DNA from: Algibacter lectus
Lineage (GTDB): Bacteria; Bacteroidota; Bacteroidia; Flavobacteriales; Flavobacteriaceae
Direction of reading: 5' to 3'
Assembly: GCF_900112395.1 (NCBI RefSeq)
Contig: NZ_FOLN01000001.1
Coordinates: 620,001-684,000, forward strand
DNA: 64,000 nt
Part shown: positions 11,260-20,618 of the stretch, piece by piece
Position numbering within the stretch: position 1 is the first letter of the stretch
How the letters are laid out: the number at the start of each line of letters is the position of its first letter
The notes under the pieces: generated by a model
What the model saw: the letters and a program-made list of their open reading frames with translations, nothing else
Database searches by the model: none
What the model was told of the DNA's origin: nothing
Made by a program: the position numbers and the translations under genes

Positions 11260-14136
11260 ATGAAAATCAAATTCTTAATTATCGGACTTCTAATTGGTCA
11301 TCTTAATTTTGCCCAAAGTAATAATTTACCAAAAGGTTTTGAGGCTGGAGACAGGACAAAAACAAACCTAAATTTAGGATGGAAATTCCATTTAGGAGAT
11401 CTTAAAGCGAAACCAACAAGCATAAACTTTGATGATAGTAATTGGGAAGATGTTTCTGTACCACATAACCCGCAATTAGTTTCTTATGAGCTGGATAGTA
11501 TTAAAGAAACTTGGGTACAAGAAAACTATTTAAGAGATATTAGTTGGTATAGAAAAAAACTGAAGATTGAAGCTAATACTTCTCAAAAAATATTTTTAGA
11601 GTTTGAAGCCGTACATAACGCAACAGAGTTATGGGTTAATGGAGAAAAAGTGGGTAATTATACTGTAAATGGCTATACTCCTTTTCATTTTGATATTACC
11701 AATTTTGTAAAATTCGGACAAGAAAATACTATTGCAATAAAAGCAGATAACACCTATAACCAAACTATTGCTCCCGATCCTCATAGAACAGATTATGTAA
11801 AATTTGGAGGACTCTACAGAGATGTTTACTTAGTAACCACTAACAAACTACATGTCAATTTCAATTGGGAAAATTTTGATGCAGGTGTACACATCACAAC
11901 ACCAACTGTAAACAGAAACAACGGTACAGTTACTATTAAAACCACTGTAAAAAATGAAAATTCAACAGATATAAACAGTAAAATAGTAACCAATATTATT
12001 AATAAAGATGGTTTTGTAATTAAGAAGCTCATTTCAGAAGTAACTATTGCTGCAAACTCATCATATACATTTAGACAATCTGCAACGGTTGAAGAAGATT
12101 ATCATTTATGGTCTCCAGATACACCATATTTATACCGTGTAAATTCTGTTATTTATAACGAAGAAACACCTGTAGATTTTGTAGAAAACAAATTCGGATT
12201 CAGAAAATTTTCTTTAGAAAAAGGCAAAGGTTTCGTTTTAAATGGAGAACCACTTTTTTTAGTAGGTGCCAATCGCCATCAAAGTTACCCTAATATTGGA
12301 GATGCTGTTCCAAATTCGTTTCATTATAATGAAGCTTTACAGTATAAAAAAGCAGGAATGAACATTATAAGATTATCACATTACACACAAGATGATGCTT
12401 TTATTAATGCCTGTGATGAATTAGGGATTTTTGTTTATGAAGAACCATCTACTTGGATTGAATGGGGCGATGATACTTGGTTCGAAAACTTAGAAAAAGC
12501 AACCAGAACCATGATTCGTAACCATAGAAATCATCCTTCAATTATTGTTTGGGGAGCAGGAATTAACCACCGAGGTCCTGTACCTAGAATGCAAACTGTT
12601 GCCAAAGAAGAAGACCCTTTTAGATTAACAGCCTCGGCTTCTGCGCCATGGGATGGTCCAAAAAATGAAGGTATTACAGATGTTCATGCCACAATGGATT
12701 ATAGAAGAACAGAATTCCCAGAGAGTGCGTTTACTATGGTTATGGAACATGGTAGTTCTCCAAATGCTGAAGTCAATCAATTTCATATTTCAAGATACAA
12801 AGGTAATAAAAATAATTTTGCTGCCATTACCTGGTTAGGTGCAGATTACAATCATTTACAACCCGATATTATCGATGATCAATGGTCGCGAGATTTCATG
12901 ACCACTTATGGCGTGCTGTCTCCTTATAGAGTCCCGAAGCCAGTTTATTACTGGTATCAATCAGAACTTGTAAAAAAACCAATAGTTCATATTGCAGATG
13001 AAACAGCTTCAAAAGACGGAAAAGTTAGAGTTTTCAGTAACTGTCAAGAAGTAGAATTATATCAAGATGGAACACTAATAGCAAGACAATTACCGGATAA
13101 TGATGTTACAAAAACCAATTTAAATCATCCTTCATTTACATTCAAACATAATTGGAAAAAAGGCACCTTAAAAGCTATTGGATATTCAAACGGAGAAAAA
13201 GTAACTGAATTTACAAGACAAAAAGAAGGCAAACCACATCATATAAAAGTTGAATATAACATCACAGATCAACCATTTTATGCAGGCGGATCGGATATTA
13301 GATTGGTATACGCTTCTATTCTAGATGAAAATGGCGAAGTCGTTACCACCACAAAAAACGAAGTTCAGTTCTCAATATCTGGCGCTGGCGAAATAATTGA
13401 TAATGGAAAAATTTATGCTAATCCTGCTCTAGTGTACAATGGTGTAGCCGCTATTTATGTAAAAGGAACTAATGCAACAGGTACCATAACCATTACTGCA
13501 AAAGCGAAAGGCTTAAAGTCAGGAAAAGCAACAATTAATACCGTAAAATTTAACACCAACGAAATTACAAACCAAGCTCAACCTATTTTCGACTATCCAA
13601 TAGAACGCGTAGATATTGGTGGCGATAAACAATTGGTGCAATTTGAATGGCAAGAATGGACAGGCAACTCTAAGAACGAATTAAAATACAACTTAAAAGA
13701 AACCAATACACAAGTAGAAATAAGTGCAGATCAAAATATAAATTGGTTAGGAAACGGCACGAGTATGATTGGTGATTTAAGTTTTGTAGGTACCGATGGT
13801 GTATTTGTTGAAAAAGGAGAAATCACTCTAAAACTAACGAACTTAAAAGCTGGTAAATATGCTATAGAAACCTTTCACCATGCCAGAAAAACGGATATTA
13901 AATTAACCAACGACATAGAAGTTACTATTGAAGATGTAGATGGAAGTTTTACACGCACATCCGACGATCATATTGTGAATTATTATGATAATTCTAGCAG
14001 TGGTGAGCGTAAACCAATTTCAATACAATCAACCTTTACATCAAATGGCTCTGAAGCTGTTACTTTAAAATTTAAAAGTATCAATGCCAAAGGAACATTA
14101 TGGCTAAATGGTTTCATACTAAAACAAATAAAGTAA
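11260..14136 (+). CDS. GH2-family protein lacking the canonical acid/base Glu
   Basis: The start at ATG 11260 is chosen because it opens a clean signal peptide (MKIKFLIIG...NFAQ); an earlier TTG would add ten non-signal residues and overlap the -7 box. A GH2 sugar-binding domain (about 35-195), an Ig-like domain and a TIM barrel are recognisable, followed by Ig-like and C-terminal beta domains to 958 aa. In the usual WSIGNE motif this protein reads WGAGINHRG, so Asn436 stands where the acid/base Glu should be. The nucleophile is kept: Glu496 in MVMEHGSS. The usual WTGFDYLGEP barrel-end motif reads WLGADYNHLQ. It is followed by GH86 (88 bases later) and a sulfatase. It may use another proton donor or substrate assistance, or bind without cleaving. 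Confidence 0.85.
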   Translation: MKIKFLIIGLLIGHLNFAQSNNLPKGFEAGDRTKTNLNLGWKFHLGDLKAKPTSINFDDSNWEDVSVPHNPQLVSYELDSIKETWVQENYLRDISWYRKKLKIEANTSQKIFLEFEAVHNATELWVNGEKVGNYTVNGYTPFHFDITNFVKFGQENTIAIKADNTYNQTIAPDPHRTDYVKFGGLYRDVYLVTTNKLHVNFNWENFDAGVHITTPTVNRNNGTVTIKTTVKNENSTDINSKIVTNIINKDGFVIKKLISEVTIAANSSYTFRQSATVEEDYHLWSPDTPYLYRVNSVIYNEETPVDFVENKFGFRKFSLEKGKGFVLNGEPLFLVGANRHQSYPNIGDAVPNSFHYNEALQYKKAGMNIIRLSHYTQDDAFINACDELGIFVYEEPSTWIEWGDDTWFENLEKATRTMIRNHRNHPSIIVWGAGINHRGPVPRMQTVAKEEDPFRLTASASAPWDGPKNEGITDVHATMDYRRTEFPESAFTMVMEHGSSPNAEVNQFHISRYKGNKNNFAAITWLGADYNHLQPDIIDDQWSRDFMTTYGVLSPYRVPKPVYYWYQSELVKKPIVHIADETASKDGKVRVFSNCQEVELYQDGTLIARQLPDNDVTKTNLNHPSFTFKHNWKKGTLKAIGYSNGEKVTEFTRQKEGKPHHIKVEYNITDQPFYAGGSDIRLVYASILDENGEVVTTTKNEVQFSISGAGEIIDNGKIYANPALVYNGVAAIYVKGTNATGTITITAKAKGLKSGKATINTVKFNTNEITNQAQPIFDYPIERVDIGGDKQLVQFEWQEWTGNSKNELKYNLKETNTQVEISADQNINWLGNGTSMIGDLSFVGTDGVFVEKGEITLKLTNLKAGKYAIETFHHARKTDIKLTNDIEVTIEDVDGSFTRTSDDHIVNYYDNSSSGERKPISIQSTFTSNGSEAVTLKFKSINAKGTLWLNGFILKQIK

Positions 14137-14205
14137 TGATGTTTAGGAAAGTCGTTTTTATGGCTTTTATCAGTAGTAACTATGTAAAAACATCATAAGT
14201 CGTTT
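14136..14205. repeat. Inverted and direct repeats in the GH2-GH86 gap
   Basis: ATGATGTTT (14136-14144) pairs with AAACATCAT (14188-14196), and AAGTCGTTT occurs twice (14149-14157 and 14197-14205). The structure overlaps the end of the GH2 gene and fills most of the gap before GH86. It could be a partial terminator, a processing site or an operator; there is no clear T tract. Confidence 0.35.
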
Positions 14206-14224
14206 AACTAAATAAAAAACAATT

Positions 14225-16033
14225 ATGAAAAAATATCATTTATTTTTTGTTATCTATCTAATAGCATTAGTAGGATTTTCTCAAAACAACACAGTTAATA
14301 TAGATTTTACTACTCAAAAATTTATAGGTTCTGAAAGCGAATTAAATAGAGAAAAATACTTTGCAATGCATGGGTCTTATACGGATAATGGATTAGCAGA
14401 TAATCCCGAATATTTATTCGATGATTTAGGCATTAAGTTTGGAAGAACTTTTGGAGGCCCACGCCCCTATTCAAAAATCAATAAAAATAATTTATCTATT
14501 GAAAATGCACAAAATTTAGGTATAACCAATTCTAATAGATATAAAAAAGCACTTCTCTATAACAAGTATAAAACCGAAGATCTAATCATTACAAACCATC
14601 CAAGAGAAGCATTTCAATATAAAGGAGATTACCAAAAAGCAGCAGCATTTAATGCAGAATACATTAAACACGCATACCCTGTAATGCCTAAATATTATGA
14701 AGTAATGAATGAACCTTTTGTACACGCTAAAGACTTTGTTAAAACTTACCAAGAAACAAACGACGTCATTATCGAAATGTCTAAATTTCACAAAATAGTT
14801 GCCGAAAAAGTTAAAGCAAAAGTTCCCAATATACTTGTTGGAGGTTATAGTGCAGCATGGCCAGAATATGACAAAAATAATTTTGCCATTTGGAATACAA
14901 GAATGAAAGTTTTTATGGATTTGGCTGGTGAAAACATGGACTTTTTTGCAACTCATATTTACGATGGTAGAAATGTTGAAGGCAGTTTTAATTATAGATC
15001 TGGTAGCAACTCTGAAGCTATTCTAGATTTAATTGAATCTTACAGCTATCAAAAATGGGGTAAAGTAAAACCACATTTAATCTCAGAATATGGTTTTACA
15101 GCAAAAGGATTACAAGGCAAACCATATTCGCCAGAACTTAATGGTGTATGCCTAATGTCTTACAACAAAATATTAATGTCCCTTTTGGATAAACCAGACC
15201 GTTTATTAAAAGCTGTTCCTTTTATTACTGGTAAAGCAGCATGGTTTTATAAATCTGAAGAAAACAAAAAAGGCCACCCTTACCCATGGGTATTAATACG
15301 AAAAACTAAAAACGAAACTTATGAATACACCCATCTAAAAAAGTTTTGGGAATTATGGAAGGATGTTAATGGTAATAGGATTTACACAACATCTAACAAC
15401 CCTGATATTCAGGTAAATGCTTTTAGTGAAAAAGAAAAAGCGTATGTCGCCATCAATAATTTAGCAGACAATGAGCAAACTATAAATCTAGATTATCTAA
15501 AACAAAGCAAGGCGCTAATTAAAAATTTAACTATTAGACGCTCTTTTATTTCAGAAAATGGAATACCACAGCTTCTGTATGTTAAAGAAAAAAACACATT
15601 ATCAGAAATCACTTTACAAGCAGGCGAAACCATAATTTTAGATTATGATATTAATCCTACCAAATTTACAAACTCGGTTACCGAAACTAATAATTATTCA
15701 AACACCTGCTTACAACCTATTACAGCAAAACAACCAATAACTTTTACTATTGGGCATGTAAAAACAAGTAAAAAAGGTAATGCCACAATAAAAATGGGAC
15801 TTGGTAGAGCTCATAATTTAAGTAAAAAACCTACTGTTAAAATTAATGGAATAACTGTAGATGTGCCATCTAATTGGGCAGGGTACGACCAAGCAGGAAG
15901 AGAACAGTTCTTTGGAGTTATCCCAATTCCTACAAATATAAAAAACACTAAAAACGGAAATAACACAGTAGAATTAACTTTTCCTGATACTGGGGGATTT
16001 GTAAGCTCTGTGATATTAAATATTGAAAACTAA
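14225..16033 (+). CDS. GH86 beta-porphyranase/beta-agarase
   Basis: This is a secreted endo-acting galactanase. A signal peptide ends near GFSQ (residues 17-20). The catalytic TIM barrel carries the acid/base Glu163 in YEVMNEPF and the nucleophile Glu288 in HLISEYGF, and two beta-sandwich domains fill the C-terminal third. The motifs fit GH86, whose characterised members cleave beta-1,4 bonds of agarose or porphyran. The 602-aa length is within the family range. Its neighbours, sulfatases and the demethylating P450 system further on, make porphyran the more likely substrate, though agarase and porphyranase activity cannot be told apart from sequence alone. Confidence 0.88.
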   Translation: MKKYHLFFVIYLIALVGFSQNNTVNIDFTTQKFIGSESELNREKYFAMHGSYTDNGLADNPEYLFDDLGIKFGRTFGGPRPYSKINKNNLSIENAQNLGITNSNRYKKALLYNKYKTEDLIITNHPREAFQYKGDYQKAAAFNAEYIKHAYPVMPKYYEVMNEPFVHAKDFVKTYQETNDVIIEMSKFHKIVAEKVKAKVPNILVGGYSAAWPEYDKNNFAIWNTRMKVFMDLAGENMDFFATHIYDGRNVEGSFNYRSGSNSEAILDLIESYSYQKWGKVKPHLISEYGFTAKGLQGKPYSPELNGVCLMSYNKILMSLLDKPDRLLKAVPFITGKAAWFYKSEENKKGHPYPWVLIRKTKNETYEYTHLKKFWELWKDVNGNRIYTTSNNPDIQVNAFSEKEKAYVAINNLADNEQTINLDYLKQSKALIKNLTIRRSFISENGIPQLLYVKEKNTLSEITLQAGETIILDYDINPTKFTNSVTETNNYSNTCLQPITAKQPITFTIGHVKTSKKGNATIKMGLGRAHNLSKKPTVKINGITVDVPSNWAGYDQAGREQFFGVIPIPTNIKNTKNGNNTVELTFPDTGGFVSSVILNIEN

Positions 16034-16049
16034 ACTGAGAATCAATAAG

Positions 16050-17870
16050 ATGAAAATTATAAAAGTTTTAGTCTGTTTTTTAATCATTACAAGTTGTGGT
16101 GTTAAAAATAAGCAGAATCCCCAAACCGAAAACACATCTAAACCGAACGTTATTCTTATTGTTACCGACGATCAAGGTTACGGAGATGTTGGTGCACATG
16201 GAAATACAATTATAAAAACACCAAATATTGATAACTTCCACAAAGAAAGCTATCATTTAACTAATTTTCATGTGGGCCCTACCTGCGCTCCTACTCGATC
16301 AGGATTAATGACGGCTAGATACGCCAATAGCACAGGAGTTTGGCATACCGTTGGCGGCTGGTCGTTGTTGAGAGAAAATGAAAAAACTATGGCCAATATG
16401 TTTGCCGAAGCTGGTTATAAAACCGGTGGTTTTGGAAAATGGCATTTGGGAGACAACTACCCGTTTAGACCCGAAGATAGAGGTTTTCAAGAAACCGTAA
16501 TGCACGGTGGCGGTGGCGTTCAACAAACTCCAGATTATTGGAACAACACCTATTTTAACGACACTTATTTTCATAACGGAAAACCTCAAAAATATCAGGG
16601 CTATTGCACAGATTTGTTTTTCAACGAAGCTCTAAACTTTATAGAGAAGAATAAAGACAATCCTTTTTTCTGCTATATCGCTCCAAATGCTCCACATGGT
16701 CCATACAATGTGCCAACGGAATATTACAATTTATATAAAGATTTAGGTAAAGATGTTTTAGCAGATACCCAAAAACGTTTTTACGGAATGATTACCAATA
16801 TTGATGATAATTTTGGTAAACTAAGAAACAAACTGAAAGAATTAAATGTAGCCGATAATACAATTCTTATTTTCATGACCGATAATGGTACCTCTTCTGG
16901 GTATTACAATAAAAAAGGCAGGATTACAGGGTTTAATGCTGATATGCGTGGTACCAAAGGAAGCGAATATGAAGGTGGACATAGGGTCCCGTTTTTTATT
17001 CATTGGAAAAACGGAAAAATCACAACGCCTAAAGATATAAATACATTAACCGCACAATTAGATATTATGCCCACTTTAGCAGATTTGTGTGGCATTAATT
17101 TACCAAAAAACCATCAACCTTTAGACGGACAAAGTTTAGTGCCACTTTTAAGAGGAAAAGACACTTTAAAAAACAGAATGCTAGTAACAGATTCGCAACG
17201 TGTTCAACATCCTAAAAAATGGAAAAACTCTGCCGTTATGCAAGGAAATTGGAGATTGATAAACGGAAAAGAACTATATAACATTTCTACAGATCAAGGA
17301 CAGCAAAATGATATTGCAGCTAAACATCCTGAAAAAGTAAATGAAATGAAAGCCTTTTATGAAAACTGGTGGACGCAAGTTTCTAAAGATTTTGATAAAG
17401 AAGTTTACTTTAAACTAGGTTCAGAACATGAGAACCCAATAACACTTACTGCGCATGATATTCATGCAGAATCGGGCGCTTATCCTTGGAACCAAATTTA
17501 TATTAGAGAAGGTGTAATTGGTAATGGGTACTGGAGTGTCGATATTTTAAAAAGCGGCAATTACGAGGTGTCTTTAAGACGTTATCCTATAGAATCAAAT
17601 TTAGCTATAAATGCAACAACACCTGCTATAACAAAAGAAGAACTACCCGGTTTGGAAAACGATATTCCAAAAGGAAAAAACTTGAGTTTTGTAAAAGCTA
17701 CCATTGAGTTTGACAATCAACTTAAATTAGAAAAGGTTGTAAATGAAACTGATCTATCAACCACATTTACCGTTTCATTAAAAGCAGGAAAAACTAAGTT
17801 TACAGCTAATTTTTTAGATAAAACAGAACAAAATAACACAGTATACTATGCGTACATCAAAAAAATATAA
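16050..17870 (+). CDS. S1-family sulfatase with C-terminal beta domain, lipoprotein
   Basis: The start at ATG 16050 gives a proper lipoprotein signal (Cys16 in LIITSC); a TTG 27 bases earlier would run into the GH86 stop region. Metal ligands are Asp40-Asp41 in VTDDQGYGD. The formylglycine signature is CAPTR with Cys79; Thr at the fourth position is less common than Ser. A second metal motif, MTDNGT, and GTKGSEYEGG follow. About 120 extra residues form a beta-rich C-terminal domain (SVDILKSGNYEVSLRRYP). The sulfatase at 44384-46177 has the same CxPTR variant and the same type of tail, so the two are paralogues placed in opposite arms of the locus. Confidence 0.92.
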   Translation: MKIIKVLVCFLIITSCGVKNKQNPQTENTSKPNVILIVTDDQGYGDVGAHGNTIIKTPNIDNFHKESYHLTNFHVGPTCAPTRSGLMTARYANSTGVWHTVGGWSLLRENEKTMANMFAEAGYKTGGFGKWHLGDNYPFRPEDRGFQETVMHGGGGVQQTPDYWNNTYFNDTYFHNGKPQKYQGYCTDLFFNEALNFIEKNKDNPFFCYIAPNAPHGPYNVPTEYYNLYKDLGKDVLADTQKRFYGMITNIDDNFGKLRNKLKELNVADNTILIFMTDNGTSSGYYNKKGRITGFNADMRGTKGSEYEGGHRVPFFIHWKNGKITTPKDINTLTAQLDIMPTLADLCGINLPKNHQPLDGQSLVPLLRGKDTLKNRMLVTDSQRVQHPKKWKNSAVMQGNWRLINGKELYNISTDQGQQNDIAAKHPEKVNEMKAFYENWWTQVSKDFDKEVYFKLGSEHENPITLTAHDIHAESGAYPWNQIYIREGVIGNGYWSVDILKSGNYEVSLRRYPIESNLAINATTPAITKEELPGLENDIPKGKNLSFVKATIEFDNQLKLEKVVNETDLSTTFTVSLKAGKTKFTANFLDKTEQNNTVYYAYIKKI

Positions 17871-17912
17871 CATGAATACATAGTGATATAAAAATTTAGA
17901 ACTACGCTTTTA

Positions 17913-18485
17913 ATGATAAACGATTTATTAATAAAAAATATAACTAAAAATGTAGCTTTTTCTAAAACAGAATTAGAAGAATTCACCCAACTATTTCACT
18001 CCAAATCCATTAAAAAAAAGGAATTCTTGTTAACCCAAGGTGAAATATGCAAATTCGAAGGTTTTGTTTTAGAAGGTTGTTTCAGAATATTCATTATCGA
18101 TAAAAAAGGTAATGAGAACACTTTATACTTTGCCGCTAAAGATTGGTGGCTAATGGATATTGATAGTTTTATGAACCAAATTCCTTCTAACTTAAATATG
18201 CAAGCTTTAGAAGATAGTAAGGTACTTTTAATTAATAAGCAAGATAAAATAGCGCTATACGATAGGTTTCCGAAGGTTGAAAAACTTTTTAGAATTATGT
18301 CTCAAAAAGCTCTGGTTTCATGGCAAAGGCGATTAATAAATAATCATTCATTCACAGCAAAAGAAAGATATTTGCATTTTATTGAAAAGTATCCAGACAT
18401 TGCATCAAAACTTACAGATAAACAAATAGCAGGTTACCTTGGTATTCGGCACGAATTTTTAAGTAAGATAAAAAGGCAATCTTAA
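17913..18485 (+). CDS. Crp/Fnr-family transcriptional regulator
   Basis: A 190-aa protein with an N-terminal cyclic-nucleotide-binding-like beta-barrel (about 20-120) and a C-terminal winged HTH (about 140-190, LTDKQIAGYLGIRHEFLSKI). It resembles the many Bacteroidota Crp/Fnr paralogues that lack the Cys cluster of true Fnr, so oxygen sensing by an iron-sulfur centre is unlikely. The ligand is unknown. It lies just upstream of a four-gene set, and a symmetric TTGAA-N4-TTCAA site sits between them, which suggests local control. Confidence 0.9.
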   Translation: MINDLLIKNITKNVAFSKTELEEFTQLFHSKSIKKKEFLLTQGEICKFEGFVLEGCFRIFIIDKKGNENTLYFAAKDWWLMDIDSFMNQIPSNLNMQALEDSKVLLINKQDKIALYDRFPKVEKLFRIMSQKALVSWQRRLINNHSFTAKERYLHFIEKYPDIASKLTDKQIAGYLGIRHEFLSKIKRQS

Positions 18486-18506
18486 TTTAATAATATTTTT
18501 TTACAT

Positions 18507-18522
18507 GTTGAACTTGTTCAAC
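18507..18522. promoter_or_regulatory. Candidate Crp/Fnr box
   Basis: GTTGAACTTGTTCAAC is a perfect 7-bp dyad with a 2-base centre and fits the Crp/Fnr layout TTGA(N6)TCAA. A weak -7-like TAATTTTT starts at 18543, which puts the dyad centre about 40 bases upstream of the presumed start site, the classical activator position. The adjacent Crp/Fnr gene (17913-18485) is the obvious partner; binding is inferred. Confidence 0.6.
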
Positions 18523-18573
18523 TGTTTTCTATTAATGGTTTCTAATTTTTGTAATTCATAAAAAATCAGAAAA

Positions 18574-19074
18574 ATGAATTCATTAAAACATTTTAAAATT
18601 TGTGTCATTCTAATTATGGTCTCATTAACATCAAGTTTGGCAAATGCTCAAATATCAAATGATATTACACATAATGATGCCTTAAAAGCGCTTTTAATAG
18701 CAAAACAAAAAGCAGAAGAATTAAATGTTCTCGTTAACATTGCCGTAGTTGATGCTGGCGCAAACTTAAAATCGTTTATAAGAATGGACGAATCGTTTCT
18801 TGGCAGTATTGACATTGCTATAAAAAAAGCAAAAACATCACGCTACTTCAATATAGCTACAGGCGATTTAGGAAAACTTAGTCAACCAGGAGGAATTATT
18901 TATAACATTGAACATTCTAATGGTGGCTTAATTACATTCCCCGGAGGAATCCCGATAATAAATCAAAATAAAAATATTATTGGAGCTATTGGTGTTAGTG
19001 GTGGCACTATAGAACAAGATCGAGATATTGCCATTGCAGGAGCAAATGCTATTTTAAATAACTTAAAAAACTAA
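18574..19074 (+). CDS. GlcG/HbpS-family protein (DUF336), exported
   Basis: A 166-aa protein with a signal peptide ending near ANAQ (about residues 22-25), then a single GlcG/HbpS-like domain: alternating helices and strands with VNIAVVDAGANLKSFIRMD and a Gly-rich C-terminal half (FPGGIPII...GAIGVSGG). Family members include the haem-degrading HbpS of Streptomyces and GlcG next to glycolate genes; most are uncharacterised. It starts 88 bases after the Crp/Fnr gene and 4 bases before the propeller-Dabb gene. Haem or another small ligand is possible. No enzymatic role is claimed. Confidence 0.85.
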   Translation: MNSLKHFKICVILIMVSLTSSLANAQISNDITHNDALKALLIAKQKAEELNVLVNIAVVDAGANLKSFIRMDESFLGSIDIAIKKAKTSRYFNIATGDLGKLSQPGGIIYNIEHSNGGLITFPGGIPIINQNKNIIGAIGVSGGTIEQDRDIAIAGANAILNNLKN

Positions 19075-19078
19075 AAAC

Positions 19079-20605
19079 ATGAATCTTTTAAAAAACATAC
19101 TTCTTCTTGGCCTTTTAGTGTTATCACAAATAAGCTTCTCCCAGATATCTGATGATGTCATGCTTTACCGAAAAGACTTCAAAAGTATATCTGGAAAAAA
19201 CACAGTTTCTGTAACTAGTTACGAGAAAGACGGCTCTCATTATGTATTTGCAGGTGGCGTAGGTAATATTGATGTCTATAGTTTAGATAAAGAAGGTATT
19301 CTAACCCCAATAAGCAACCATGAACTTTATATGAAAAAAGGTCCTGCTCGAGGTATGGTTGCAGACCGTATTAATGGAACAGATTTTCTTTTTGTGGCTA
19401 ACAAGCACGGCAATGTCATTGAAACATTTAAAATTTTAAACAACGGATCTTTAGAACGTGTTGCTTTAGTTGAAGACAACGATAAAACATATTTAGGAAC
19501 AGCTATTACGTTACAGGTCGTTCACATGAAAAAAGCATCGTACCTTTTCATAGGCGGTTTAGAAGAAACTCCTGGGTTAAGTAGTTTTAAAATACATAAT
19601 GATGGGAAGCTAACCCATGTGCAGTCTATGAAAGACGACGAAACCGTTCATACAGATGGTATTATAGGCATGTATGTGCATAACATTAAAGGAAAAACCT
19701 ATTTATACACAGGCGGTTTTCAAGACAATGGCGTAAGTAGTTTTAGAGTTTACGAAGATGGTACGTTTAAAAATATTAATAACATAAGTGATAATAATAC
19801 AGATAGATATTTAACAGGTGCTTACCCCGTAACTGGGGCTACCATAGCAGAAAATAAATATGTAATTGTAGGACACAGACATCATAAATATTATAAGCGA
19901 GGTGGTTTTATAAAAAAAACCAATTTTGTATATCATGGTGATGGTGTAAGTGTTTTTAAAGTGAATAAAAAAGGAGCTTTAGTTCCGCATTTTGTTCTTA
20001 AAGATGATGAAACTACAAAGCTACAAGGACAGACAAGAATTGAAATTATCTCAACAAATAATGCTGAAGCTATTCTAGCAGTTGGCACAAGAGACGATGC
20101 TAGCATTCAATTATTAAAGCTAAATAAAGAAGGTATCCTTACGCCTATTAATTATTTAGAAACTGGTTTTTCAATCTACTATGGGTTAAGGTATCATAAA
20201 ATTGAAGATAACAATTTCTTAATTGCAGGTTCCTTCAGGTTCGATTTAGGTAAAATAGCCAGTTACAAAATAGCTCCTAAAATAAATAGAGAGGGCAAAG
20301 TTTTAAGGCACATAGTAAACTTAAAATATAAAGAAGATGCAACAGACGCACAAATTGATACGGCTGTTAAAGTTTTTTTAGATTTAAAAAATGAAATTCC
20401 GGAAATCGCTCATATAGAATGGGGAGTAAATGATAGTACCGAAGGCGCTAGTAAAGGTTTTACTCACACTTTTACAATAACGTTTAATAGTGAACACGAC
20501 AGAGAAATTTACCTCTTTCATAAAGCGCATTTAAAATTAGTTAATGAGGTAGGCCCAATTATAGGTGATGTTTTTGTAATGGACTATTGGACAAAAAACA
20601 ATTAA
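19079..20605 (+). CDS. Secreted beta-propeller protein fused to a Dabb domain
   Basis: A 508-aa protein with a signal peptide ending near SFSQ (about residue 22). Residues about 30-395 form repeated propeller blades of the lactonase/YVTN kind (VDVYSLDKEGILTPI, SSFKIHNDGKLTHV, VSVFKVNKKGALVPH, LLKLNKEGILTPI). The last 100 residues form a stress-responsive A/B-barrel (Dabb) domain starting at GKVLRHIVNLKYKED and ending GPIIGDVFVMDYW. Dabb domains are usually small, cytosolic and often act on reactive polyketide- or aldehyde-like intermediates, so an exported fusion to a propeller is unusual. The gene lies between the HbpS-like gene and an SDR gene, 4 and 13 bases away, so the three are almost certainly co-expressed. 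Lactone hydrolysis is conceivable but unproven. Confidence 0.8.
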   Translation: MNLLKNILLLGLLVLSQISFSQISDDVMLYRKDFKSISGKNTVSVTSYEKDGSHYVFAGGVGNIDVYSLDKEGILTPISNHELYMKKGPARGMVADRINGTDFLFVANKHGNVIETFKILNNGSLERVALVEDNDKTYLGTAITLQVVHMKKASYLFIGGLEETPGLSSFKIHNDGKLTHVQSMKDDETVHTDGIIGMYVHNIKGKTYLYTGGFQDNGVSSFRVYEDGTFKNINNISDNNTDRYLTGAYPVTGATIAENKYVIVGHRHHKYYKRGGFIKKTNFVYHGDGVSVFKVNKKGALVPHFVLKDDETTKLQGQTRIEIISTNNAEAILAVGTRDDASIQLLKLNKEGILTPINYLETGFSIYYGLRYHKIEDNNFLIAGSFRFDLGKIASYKIAPKINREGKVLRHIVNLKYKEDATDAQIDTAVKVFLDLKNEIPEIAHIEWGVNDSTEGASKGFTHTFTITFNSEHDREIYLFHKAHLKLVNEVGPIIGDVFVMDYWTKNN

Positions 20606-20618
20606 TATTCTTAAAGAA

